This document shows positions 1 through 7,595 of a stretch of DNA of 64,000 bases, in pieces. The stretch comes from Thermoanaerobaculia bacterium (GTDB taxonomy: Bacteria; Acidobacteriota; Thermoanaerobaculia; Multivoradales; J023). Made by a program: the position numbers and the translations under genes. The notes beneath the pieces were generated by a model. That model was not told the DNA's origin and ran no database searches. It worked only from the letters and a program-made list of their open reading frames with translations. Each line of letters opens with the position of its first letter. Within the stretch, counting starts at the first letter, position 1. The stretch covers positions 62,001-126,000 of the forward strand of contig JAUIJL010000016.1 of the NCBI GenBank assembly GCA_030431255.1. Direction: 5' to 3'.

Positions 1-1
1 C

Positions 2-928
2 TCGTCCCCCGTCTGGCATCGCCCGGAGCACGTCTGGCCCTTGGAAACCCGATTCCTTCGGAGCTCCCGCGAAGACTCGGACCGGCGCCTCGCTCAGGGT
101 CTCAGCCGATTGAGAGAAGCGGTCACCGAGGCATCCCTGAAAGGCTTCTACCTGAGGTGGCTCACGGACGATCGTCCCGCCGTGCTTGAAGCCCCTGAGC
201 CCTTGCCGCCCGAGGCCCTGCCCGCGCTGCTCCTACCCCTACCCGCCGACCGAGCCGCGACGCTCTCCGTCGCCGGTTGGATACCGTCCAGCCGGGTGGC
301 ACCGGTCGCTCTCGCCGAAAGATGGCCCGTCGTGGTGGCGGATCGGCTCCTGGCCGAGGCGAGAACCCCGGAGCCCGAGCAACTGGAAATCGCCGAGCGG
401 ATGGCCGCGGCCGTCTTCGAAGGAAACCCGGCCCTGCTCGGTCATCCCTCCGAGCCCACCCGGCCCCCCGTCCGACCGATCCCGGCATCGGTCGACGCCG
501 ACACCAAGAGCTGGCTGATGCGGGTCCAAGATTTCGTCGAGAACCCCGAAGCCCGTTGGCTCGACCCCCAAACCTTCCCCGAGCCGCCCGCGCTCAACCC
601 GGTCGAGGCTTCTTTATTGGCGGAATGGAGAGATCGGGTCCAAGCGACCCTGCCCCCGGAAGCCGACGCCTGGCAATGGGCGGCCAAGCTCGACGTCTTG
701 GCTTCCCTAATCGTCGCCGGTGCTCCGGAAGCCCCGGAAGCCCGAGCCATGCCCTTTCTCAGCCACCGGGTGCCACCCCTGCTTTGGGTCGCCCGTTTTT
801 CCGCCGAGAAACGAGCGGCCTGGAGGCGTCGTTGCCCAGACGACCTAGAACGCTCGTGGTCGAAGACATCCACGGAAATCGACAACCGCGGCCTGCCCGA
901 TCCGAGGGTCCAACGCGCTGCTTTTTAG
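2..928 (+). CDS. Unknown protein, 5'-truncated by the window edge
   Basis: The reading frame is open from the first complete codon at position 2 to a TAG at 926-928, so the true start lies outside the window. A TTG at 41 could serve as a start but has no clear Shine-Dalgarno site, so I treat the gene as partial. About 308 residues are visible. They are rich in Ala, Pro, Arg and Glu, mostly helical in character, without a signal peptide or membrane segment, and without a motif I recognise. The C-terminal third is Trp/Arg-rich (around VPPLLWVARF). It lies 12 bp upstream of a lipoprotein gene on the same strand, so the two are probably cotranscribed. Function unknown; it may be the tail of a regulatory component of the neighbouring GTPase/caspase locus, but nothing in the sequence proves this. 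Confidence 0.7.
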   Translation, partial: SSPVWHRPEHVWPLETRFLRSSREDSDRRLAQGLSRLREAVTEASLKGFYLRWLTDDRPAVLEAPEPLPPEALPALLLPLPADRAATLSVAGWIPSSRVAPVALAERWPVVVADRLLAEARTPEPEQLEIAERMAAAVFEGNPALLGHPSEPTRPPVRPIPASVDADTKSWLMRVQDFVENPEARWLDPQTFPEPPALNPVEASLLAEWRDRVQATLPPEADAWQWAAKLDVLASLIVAGAPEAPEARAMPFLSHRVPPLLWVARFSAEKRAAWRRRCPDDLERSWSKTSTEIDNRGLPDPRVQRAAF

Positions 929-940
929 GAAGGAGAGACC

Positions 941-1558
941 ATGCGCCGAATCATCGTCCTCTCGCTCACCTGTCTCGTCGCGGGTTGCGCCGGCGAAGAC
1001 CATTCCGAATGCGAGGAGAAGCTGGAGCACGAAAAGGCCGTGCTCGCCGCGGAGCGAGCGACCTGCAAAAAACTGGAAGACGCGCTCAAGCAGAGAATCG
1101 ACGAGCTCCAAGCAGAGCGTGACCAGCTCGCCGATCGCCTCGACGACTCACAATTCCAGCTCTTCGAAAATGCCCCGGATCCGTTCGAAGAAACCCACGA
1201 GCCGACCGTCACCGGCTCGCAACGTCCGGCAAAAACCAGCATCGTCAAAAGCGAAGAGAATCCCGCCTCCGTCGGGCCGATGAAAGTCCTGCACGCCGGA
1301 GCCCGCGTGGTCAAAACGTCGAAGAATTATCAAACCATCGCCTGGAAGGTGGAGCTGAAGAACCAGAGCCCCGACTCCGTGAAATTCAACTTGGAGGTTC
1401 AATTCCTAGATTCAGACGCCTACATGTTGGATTCCGCGTCCGAGTATGCAGTGATCTTCAGGCCCGGTGAATCCCGCTCGTTGACGGGGACCAGTCTGCT
1501 CGAGCGGGAGGTCGCGCCTCGGATGGACTCAGTGCGTCCGATCATCACCATCAAATAG
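941..1558 (+). CDS. Putative lipoprotein with N-terminal coiled coil
   Basis: A 205-residue protein with a short positively charged start, a hydrophobic stretch and a lipobox ending in Cys16 (LVAGC), so a lipid-anchored envelope protein. Residues about 22-70 are Glu/Lys/Arg/Leu-rich with heptad spacing and should form a coiled coil; residues about 110-205 look like a beta-sandwich of the kind found in DUF4352/FxLYD-type lipoproteins (alternating hydrophobic strands around WKVELKNQSPDSVKF). The ATG is preceded by AGGAAGGAGAG at a good distance. It follows the truncated gene by 12 bp and is closed by a strong hairpin right after the stop. No enzymatic motif; a structural or periplasmic binding role is the most that can be said. 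Confidence 0.85.
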   Translation: MRRIIVLSLTCLVAGCAGEDHSECEEKLEHEKAVLAAERATCKKLEDALKQRIDELQAERDQLADRLDDSQFQLFENAPDPFEETHEPTVTGSQRPAKTSIVKSEENPASVGPMKVLHAGARVVKTSKNYQTIAWKVELKNQSPDSVKFNLEVQFLDSDAYMLDSASEYAVIFRPGESRSLTGTSLLEREVAPRMDSVRPIITIK

Positions 1559-1585
1559 ACCCTTCGGACGACGTCCGAAGGGTCT
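1557..1585. terminator. Perfect 13-bp stem hairpin between convergent genes
   Basis: AGACCCTTCGGAC and its exact reverse complement are separated by a 3-nt loop (GAC). The stem overlaps the TAG stop of the upstream lipoprotein gene. There is no T-tract on either side, so it may stop transcription from both directions without classical intrinsic pausing, or act as an mRNA 3' end stabiliser. The minus-strand gene ends 30 bp away. Confidence 0.6.
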
Positions 1586-1614
1586 AGGGCGAGCAAGACA
1601 AACCAAAGATGTTT

Positions 1615-2361
1615 CTACTCAGAACCTTTTTCCTTGGGATCCAGATCGCTTTCATCGGGTTTCAGGTCCAGCTCCGCGGCCCGCTGGAGCAGCGCTGAAG
1701 TATTCGCGGTCCATCCTTTGCCATCGAGAGTACGCACCCTAGAAACAAAGGCCACCGACGTCAGATAACGGCTGACGTCGTTCTCCCAGGCCTGCCAAGT
1801 ACCGATTTCTTTGATTTCTAGCGAGGTCCCCACCCCCAAGTCTTTGATCTCCGTGGCCGACAACGTCTTCAAGTGCTCCCCCCACACATCGAAAAGCAGA
1901 AAGCGGATCTCAACCGCCGCCACGGGCTCCTCGGCCCGCAGCTCACCCTTAGGGACGAAGGAGTAGTTGCGGTCGTTGTACCGCGTCGAAACCCCGGCAC
2001 CTTGAAGCTGCACGGGGCAACCCGGATCGTTGAACACATAGAACGACCGTTTCAGGGTCGAGCCCTTGTTGATGGCAATGCCGTACCCGAGGTTCGTCAC
2101 CACCGATCCACCGGCAAGCTCTTCGATCTGCAATTCCATGGAGTCGCCGGCATTGGAGTTGGATGGCTGCGGATCGGCTGTTTCCTCAGCGTTTGCGTTG
2201 GTTTCCGGCTCGGTAGGGGCAGAAGCATTCGTTTGCTCGGGTCGCTCGTTGGGCGCCACGGTGTCGCCGATGCTCGAATCGCAGGCCATCAAGGCCAACA
2301 GCGCGACAAAGACCGTCGCGGGTCGAAGTGGACTCTTCGGAGGGAAGAAGTTTTTGTGCAT
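1615..2361 (-). CDS. Putative lipoprotein with acidic linker and beta-rich domain
   Basis: 248 residues: hydrophobic signal with lipobox LALMAC (Cys27), then a low-complexity linker rich in Thr, Glu, Asn, Ala and Pro (about 28-75), then a compact, mostly beta domain (about 78-225) and a charged tail. The domain contains one conserved-looking PGCP turn and alternating strands similar in style to the lipoprotein at 941-1558, which suggests both are envelope beta-sandwich proteins. ATG is preceded by AAGGAG at ideal spacing. It lies 93 bp downstream of the caspase-like gene on the same strand and is probably the last gene of that operon. No catalytic residues seen; function unknown. Confidence 0.85.
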   Translation of the reverse strand: MHKNFFPPKSPLRPATVFVALLALMACDSSIGDTVAPNERPEQTNASAPTEPETNANAEETADPQPSNSNAGDSMELQIEELAGGSVVTNLGYGIAINKGSTLKRSFYVFNDPGCPVQLQGAGVSTRYNDRNYSFVPKGELRAEEPVAAVEIRFLLFDVWGEHLKTLSATEIKDLGVGTSLEIKEIGTWQAWENDVSRYLTSVAFVSRVRTLDGKGWTANTSALLQRAAELDLKPDESDLDPKEKGSE

Positions 2362-2454
2362 GGAAGCTCCTTTTCGGCGGGAAGCCGAATGTTGGTTGAC
2401 GGATGAGTCTCAACGACACCGAGGCCTCGGGAATGTTCAGCTTTTTGGAGAGAT

Positions 2455-4455
2455 TTACCCCACCACCACCCGAAAGCGACACCTCAGAACACCCCAAGAC
2501 GCTTGCTCGGCCAGCAGGTCGATCGATGGCTCATCCCGCTGGACGGGACGATTCAGGGCCCGTTGAAGGATGCCTCGGACGGGGGAGCCGGAGCTGCGCA
2601 CGGGGCCGACTCCCGGCTGCTGCCAGACGTTGAAGTCGGTCCACTGGGTGGTGAGGAGGATGACGAGGGTTTCTTCTTGCTCGCGGAAGGGCGGCTCGCC
2701 GGGGAAGGGTAGCTCGGGTGGCAAGTCGAGGCGCATGGCGTCGTCGGCTCGGAAGCCGATCTTTAGGGTTTCGCTTTGCCAGGGGATGCGACGACCGCGT
2801 CCGGGATAGACGAAGCTGACGGCTCCCGCTAGGCCGAGGTCGAAGACGGCGGCGTAGAGAGTGGGCCAGCCAGCTGGGGAGTGGTTCTCTGGGTTGGATG
2901 CGGGGTCGGTTCGCAGCAGGTGTAGGCCCAAGAAAGACCCCAAGGGCACCGTGTCGCCGTCGATGAGCTCTCCCCATGTTTGGCTACCCGGGGGTTTGGC
3001 TAAGAGCTGGGCTTTGACTCGGGATGCTAGGGACCGCTGCGGGTTGGGGTGGTCGAGCCGGGCTAGGAATCGGTGCCTGGCGAGGGTTTGCAGGTCTCGG
3101 GTGACGGTGCGTGCCGTTCGAGAGCTCTGCCAGGGGCGGGCAGGGGCTTTGCTGAGGCCGGTGCTGTCGACGATCGCCACGTGGGCTTTTTCGAGGGGGC
3201 CGAGGCCTGGCAAAGGGTCGTGGCTCGATGTGGAGGATCTCGGGGGGAGATGGCGGACGACCAAGTCGGCTTCGGCGGCGCTTTCGACGGGTTGTAGCCA
3301 GAGGTCCGCGTTTTCCTGTGGCAGGGTGTACGGGCTTTGGGGATCTACTAGAACGCGCAGACGGGAATCCAGGGGGCGTCGCTCTTCGAAGGCTCGGCAT
3401 CCGACCAGACTTTTTGAAGTCGTTTCGTTTCTTTGCTCCGTGAGACGGGCTTCTGACGTTGAGGCTCCTACGCGGGTGACGGTCAGGCGGCCGAGGATTT
3501 GGGCTCGGGGTTCCGACGCTTTTACGGGAAACAGCCTCCAGGCGGAGCCGGATTCCAATCCGTGCGCGGCTCCGGCGTCGAGCTGAAGCTCGCGGCCCTG
3601 ATGGTGAATCACAGTGGCGTGGGGTTGTGGACGTAGCTCGCGCACGCCGAAGATCTCTCGATATACCGCTCCCTCGAGGTGCAGGGTTTGGCGCGCGTGC
3701 TCGGTTTGGATGGCGGAGCGCAACTCTCGGCACAGCTCAAACCAGCTCACGGGTTCGTGGAGGCTTTGCAGGGCACGGCTGAGGTAGAGGCTGAGCAGGC
3801 CATGTTTGAGGCCGGTTTTGGGATCCGTGGTTTCCCGGCAAAACTCGTCGGATTCGCAGGCGGCCACCAGCACGTAGCGATCGTCGAGCTCCACGCCGGG
3901 GCGCACGGGTGGGTACATCTCCAAGCCGCCGCGAAAGCCTTGGTGGTCGAGGAAGGCGATCTTGTCTTCCAGGATGCCGCCCCGGGAGTCGGGCTCGACA
4001 CCCCGTGGGACGGCTTCTAAATCGCGCACGATGCCGCCCGCTCGGCAGGCGTCGATGATCAGGGTGACGCGTTCCGTCGATCGCGAGAGCTGCATCACCC
4101 ATCCGAAGATCTCCCGATCCGTGATATCTCGATTCGGGCCGTTTGCTCGGAAGCTGTCGCAGGGCACCAAGGTCTCGATGGCTCCGACCCGGCGGGAGAG
4201 GATCCGCGAGCCGTGGCCGCTGAAGAAGAAGACCACCTCGTCGTCGGGCCTTAGGTCGTCGAGTAGGTCGGCCATGGCCGTCAATATGTTCTCTCGGCTC
4301 GCTTCACCGTCGAGCAAGCGCGCGACCTCGAAGTCGAAGCGATGGCTGAGCAGCTCCGCCATGCGAAGGGCGTCGTTGCGGCAGCCCTTGAGGTTGTGGA
4401 GACGGGCACACGCGTAGGTATCGATGCCGACGACGAGGGCTTTGCGACGATTCAT
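2455..4455 (-). CDS. Caspase-like (clan CD, C14) protease with C-terminal DUF4384-like region
   Basis: 666 residues. The N-terminal ~250 residues are a caspase/metacaspase-like domain: first strand KALVVGIDTY, catalytic His81 in FFFSGHGS and catalytic Cys137 in LIIDACRAGG. A beta-rich middle part and a C-terminal region (GAVSFVYPGRG and flanking strands) resemble DUF4384, a partner domain common in bacterial caspase proteins. There is no signal peptide, so the protein is probably cytosolic. Start chosen at ATG 4455: GAGGAG lies just upstream and the ATGA overlaps the stop of the vWA-like gene (4452-4455), giving translational coupling; a longer in-frame extension upstream lies wholly inside that gene and was dropped. 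Family knowledge: such proteases usually cleave after basic residues and act as effectors in bacterial conflict or programmed-death systems. Here it would be the effector of the GTPase/vWA operon (inference). Confidence 0.9.
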   Translation of the reverse strand: MNRRKALVVGIDTYACARLHNLKGCRNDALRMAELLSHRFDFEVARLLDGEASRENILTAMADLLDDLRPDDEVVFFFSGHGSRILSRRVGAIETLVPCDSFRANGPNRDITDREIFGWVMQLSRSTERVTLIIDACRAGGIVRDLEAVPRGVEPDSRGGILEDKIAFLDHQGFRGGLEMYPPVRPGVELDDRYVLVAACESDEFCRETTDPKTGLKHGLLSLYLSRALQSLHEPVSWFELCRELRSAIQTEHARQTLHLEGAVYREIFGVRELRPQPHATVIHHQGRELQLDAGAAHGLESGSAWRLFPVKASEPRAQILGRLTVTRVGASTSEARLTEQRNETTSKSLVGCRAFEERRPLDSRLRVLVDPQSPYTLPQENADLWLQPVESAAEADLVVRHLPPRSSTSSHDPLPGLGPLEKAHVAIVDSTGLSKAPARPWQSSRTARTVTRDLQTLARHRFLARLDHPNPQRSLASRVKAQLLAKPPGSQTWGELIDGDTVPLGSFLGLHLLRTDPASNPENHSPAGWPTLYAAVFDLGLAGAVSFVYPGRGRRIPWQSETLKIGFRADDAMRLDLPPELPFPGEPPFREQEETLVILLTTQWTDFNVWQQPGVGPVRSSGSPVRGILQRALNRPVQRDEPSIDLLAEQASWGVLRCRFRVVVG

Positions 4456-5531
4456 GGCTGCTCCTCGGTCCAAAAAGCCGGGCAGGCCCCTCGGCCCGAC
4501 CAATCCCAACGACGGCTCAGGGCTTGGGCCCAATCCGTGGGATTTAGCGGCCGATCCGGGCTGTGGACGAAGCTGAGGCTCGGCCGGCTCGCCAAGCTTC
4601 GATATTGAGAACGGGTATGTTGGACGAGCCGACGTTGGATGTCCGTGTCGGCTTCCGTGTCGAGAGTGTTGAACACCGTGGCCAGCTCGATGCCTGAATC
4701 GAAGAGCCCGATGGTCACGGAATCCACGTCGAGCCGGCGGGGAAAGGCGGCCGTTCCGGTGGGCCCGGGGTGCAAGAGGGAGTATCCGGGCGAGTCTCCG
4801 ATCAAGATGACGAGCCGCCGGGCGTCCGCGCTCCACGGCAGGGAGACGCAAGCGTGGAGCCCGTCGGCCACGGCGTCGACCGCGTCTCCACCCGGGGACG
4901 GCTCGAGGGAGCTCAGTCGACGAAGAAGAGCCGTCGGCTCGGCCGCTTCGAATCGCAGGCTCGCGATATCGGGGGAGACCACGAAGGTGGGTTGGAGGTC
5001 TTCGGCCACCGGATACGGCGGCGCCTGATCACCGAAGGCGACGATCGAGACGGCAATGCCCTCGGGAAAGACTGGTTTTAGGGCCTGGATGCCTTCGATC
5101 CAGGCGCGAAAGGGCTCGATCCGAAGCTCCGGATCCGACAATAGGCGCAGCCGTTCCGGCGGTGCCGGGTCTTCGCCGGCGGGGCGCGTGGCCCATTGGG
5201 TTGCGTCGATGAGCAGGGCCAATTCCAGACGTTTGGCGGGATTCCACGGCCGGGCGGGACGCACGACGGTCTTGGCCGGCAGGTGAAAGATCGGCCTGCC
5301 GTCGGCCCACAGACGCAGGGGAGATGTTGCTTCCACCTTCAGCTGTGCGGGCTCATGGGATCGAACCGGCAGCTCGAGCACGGCCGCGATGTGCTCATCG
5401 CGCATCCACAGCAGGCGGGCCGCCTCGGCGCCGGCCGCGGGCCGGACCCACACAGAATCGCCCGCTCGGACCGGCCTGGGTTGCCAGGCCCCGGTGGCTG
5501 GATCGGCGGCGGCGAGACGCCACGGGCTCAC
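4452..5531 (-). CDS. vWA-like protein with degenerate MIDAS
   Basis: About 359 residues from a GTG at 5531 that overlaps the stop of the upstream gene (GTGA). The core, residues about 105-320, has the vWA pattern: strand and metal-site position ALLIDATQ (Asp109), a glycine/aspartate turn in SPGGDAVDAVADGL, and the strand RRLVILIGDSPGY near 241-250. The DxSxS metal motif is changed to DATQ, so metal-dependent adhesion is probably weakened or lost. The N-terminal ~100 residues are a beta-rich module with Trp and Arg (RAGDSVWVRPAAG), possibly a recognition domain. No signal peptide. The gene sits between the single-TM protein and the caspase with 4-bp overlaps on both sides, which implies fixed stoichiometry. 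Most likely role: adaptor between the NTPase and the protease. Confidence 0.85.
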   Translation of the reverse strand: MSPWRLAAADPATGAWQPRPVRAGDSVWVRPAAGAEAARLLWMRDEHIAAVLELPVRSHEPAQLKVEATSPLRLWADGRPIFHLPAKTVVRPARPWNPAKRLELALLIDATQWATRPAGEDPAPPERLRLLSDPELRIEPFRAWIEGIQALKPVFPEGIAVSIVAFGDQAPPYPVAEDLQPTFVVSPDIASLRFEAAEPTALLRRLSSLEPSPGGDAVDAVADGLHACVSLPWSADARRLVILIGDSPGYSLLHPGPTGTAAFPRRLDVDSVTIGLFDSGIELATVFNTLDTEADTDIQRRLVQHTRSQYRSLASRPSLSFVHSPDRPLNPTDWAQALSRRWDWSGRGACPAFWTEEQP

Positions 5532-6493
5532 GAGTCGGGCCCCCCGGATTCCAGATCGCGAATGAGCCCGTCGATGGCGGCGAGCGGCGGCCGGGCGTCG
5601 CAGGCGGGATCGTGGCTGGGCGGTATCGGTCCGAGCCATCCGCAGACGACCGCTCGGAAGAGCACGGCCTCGCGAGCCAATCCTTCGTAGGAGAGCCCGG
5701 AGCGGCGGATGGCCAGGGCCAGGACAATCCGGGCCACCTCCGGACGACGTCGTTGATCCGCTGGACCCAGGGTGGCGAGGGCCGGGATATCGGCCAGGAT
5801 GAGCTTCCGCGGCTCGAAATCCGCGCGAGTCTCGGCTGTTCTTTCCAGGACATGGATCAGGCGGGCCACGGCCTGGTCCAGGGCCTCGGATTCTCGAAGC
5901 TCACGCGTCGCGACGGCTGGCTTGGGCTGGATATCTTGGGGGTCGCTCGGCTCGGTGCTTTCGATGGAGCGAATCGCGAGCCACGCGATGAGGGTCAGAA
6001 GCCCGGCGACGCCAAGGGCCGTGGCGAGCCGAGGAAGTCGAGAGAGTGGAGGTCTGTTAGATCGGCGATTCCGAGTTGCCGAGTAGGGCCGGGTGGATGG
6101 GCTCGCCGGCATCGCCGATCGGACCGGACGATTGGTTGGATGCTCACGACTTGGGCGAGTCGGTGTCGAAGTCTCGGCAAGCTTCGGTCGATGGGGCTCC
6201 AGGTCCGCCTTCGCGGCCCGTCGTAAGAGGTCGGCGGCCTCACGACAGCTCCGGGCCGTCAGCTCTTCCACCTGATCGAGCTCAAAGGGTGGAATCCAAG
6301 GCCATTGAGGACGGCCGCCTCGGGTCAGCTCGCGGGCGGTGGCCGTGTCCACGGACCCCAAGCTGAGCAAGTCCGCCATCCAGCTTTCCCGCGTGGGGCG
6401 GGTCCGGTGCCGGGCTTGGGTCGCCCATTTGTCCAAGACGTCTCGTTTGCGGGTTTGCATCGGCTCGGGGGTGTGGTGGGTTTTTAGGGTCAT
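5528..6493 (-). CDS. Single-pass membrane protein of the GTPase/caspase operon
   Basis: About 321 residues. A Trp/Arg-rich N-terminal part of ~150 residues is followed by one clear membrane helix at about 156-176 (LATALGVAGLLTLIAWLAI) and a C-terminal helical domain of ~145 residues (Ala/Arg/Glu/Leu-rich). I chose the ATG at 6493, 4 bp after the stop of the GTPase-like gene; the longer upstream extension would lie inside that gene in another frame. The Shine-Dalgarno site is weak, so translation probably depends on coupling. With no signal peptide, the N-terminal half is probably cytosolic. No motif recognised. Its conserved-looking position suggests a membrane anchor or pore-proximal subunit of the system (inference from context only). 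Confidence 0.8.
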   Translation of the reverse strand: MTLKTHHTPEPMQTRKRDVLDKWATQARHRTRPTRESWMADLLSLGSVDTATARELTRGGRPQWPWIPPFELDQVEELTARSCREAADLLRRAAKADLEPHRPKLAETSTPTRPSREHPTNRPVRSAMPASPSTRPYSATRNRRSNRPPLSRLPRLATALGVAGLLTLIAWLAIRSIESTEPSDPQDIQPKPAVATRELRESEALDQAVARLIHVLERTAETRADFEPRKLILADIPALATLGPADQRRRPEVARIVLALAIRRSGLSYEGLAREAVLFRAVVCGWLGPIPPSHDPACDARPPLAAIDGLIRDLESGGPDS

Positions 6494-6497
6494 GGAT

Positions 6498-7595
6498 TTA
6501 TCGCAAGGCGTCGGTTTGCTCGCAAAGAGCAAGGAGCAGCGGCAGCTCCACGTGGGCGGGAACCGGCTCATCCCAAGGCTCGTTCCAAGGCTTGCGCGGA
6601 TGGGCTTCCAAGCCCTGCCGTCGCATCTGTTCCACTTGCTCCAATTTGTGCCCGTCCACGGCGCTGACCGGCAGAATCCAAGGCCGCTCCGGTGAGATGT
6701 CCAGCAGCTCCAGGATTCGGGCCACCGGTTTGGAGGAGGCGTGGAAGGACCGGTGGAGGTAGTCGGACACGAGCCGGGCGTTTTGCAGGTAGGCCCCCAG
6801 TCGGCGCTCACGACGGAGGGGCTCCAGGTGTCTACGCTCGTTTTCGATCACCCGATGGATCCAGGCATCCTGTAACTCGGCGAGCCCGCAGCGAGCATCG
6901 TCGGCCATGGTCAGAAGCAACATGACCTTCGGCGGAGGAATGTCTTTGCGCAGGGTCTTGACGTGGCGGATCGCGGTTTCGAGGGCTTCGAGGCCATGTC
7001 GTTGCCGCCGGAGCTCAGCAGTGGATACCTGCGTCGGGGAGGGAAAGACTGCCCACATCGGTAGGGTGAAGAGGAGGACGCCGGCGCGGCGTAGTGCCTC
7101 GCCGGTCCGCGGATCCGCGTCGAGACCGTTCCAAAGCTCGACATCGAGGCGGCCGGTGGATCGCCCCAGCCATCCCCGGGAATAGGTGAGGGTCAATCGA
7201 TACCGCTCTGTGCCTTCGGCGGAGCTGACGGCGGCGGAAGTGCCTTCGGCGGAAGTGACGGCGCCGGAGGTGATGGCAGCGGATGAAGCCGTCGATAGAC
7301 GCTCCCAGGCTCGGTAGGCGTCCAAAAGGTCCTCCGTGGTTTCTTGGGCGGCGCCCGAGCCGGTGGTACGCCACACGCGGACGGAGCGGTTTCTTGGAAA
7401 AGGCGCCAGAAAAGGAGCCAGGGCTCCGGCCCATCGCCGCATGTGGCAGCGATAGGCCATGGCATGGAAAAGATAGGACTTGCCGGAACCGGGACCGCCG
7501 ACCAAGGCCACAGTCGCCGTGGAGGAGGTATCGGCCGACCTTGGGTCGGAGCTGAGAGGCCTTGGCTCGGAGCTGGGAGGCTTTGGGTCGTTCAT
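6498..7595 (-). CDS. P-loop GTPase-like NTPase
   Basis: 365 residues. Strand plus Walker A at 28-40 (VALVGGPGSGKS), a Walker-B-like strand at about 150-157 (LDVELWNG) followed by a strand AGVLLFTLPMWAV, and a late strand VMLLLTMADD where small GTPases carry their base-recognition motif. This is the layout of the divergent TRAFAC/double-GTPase-like families of bacterial conflict operons, but the NKxD motif is not clearly preserved, so GTP specificity is not certain. Residues about 101-130 are a low-complexity Ser/Ala/Thr/Gly insert with two SAEGT repeats. Start at ATG 7595, overlapping the upstream stop by 4 bp and preceded by AAAGGAC. Likely the nucleotide-driven switch of the operon that controls the vWA and caspase products. 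Confidence 0.85.
   Translation of the reverse strand: MNDPKPPSSEPRPLSSDPRSADTSSTATVALVGGPGSGKSYLFHAMAYRCHMRRWAGALAPFLAPFPRNRSVRVWRTTGSGAAQETTEDLLDAYRAWERLSTASSAAITSGAVTSAEGTSAAVSSAEGTERYRLTLTYSRGWLGRSTGRLDVELWNGLDADPRTGEALRRAGVLLFTLPMWAVFPSPTQVSTAELRRQRHGLEALETAIRHVKTLRKDIPPPKVMLLLTMADDARCGLAELQDAWIHRVIENERRHLEPLRRERRLGAYLQNARLVSDYLHRSFHASSKPVARILELLDISPERPWILPVSAVDGHKLEQVEQMRRQGLEAHPRKPWNEPWDEPVPAHVELPLLLALCEQTDALR

Noticed and set aside
277-1122. 281-residue plus-strand frame overlapping the first two genes
   Set aside because: Arg/Gly-rich out-of-frame shadow crossing a gene boundary, with no ribosome site.
7209-7290. Repeated GGCGGAAGTG-type units as a possible minisatellite or array
   Set aside because: Only about two imperfect copies inside a coding region giving a Ser/Ala/Gly/Thr linker; not an array and no CRISPR structure.
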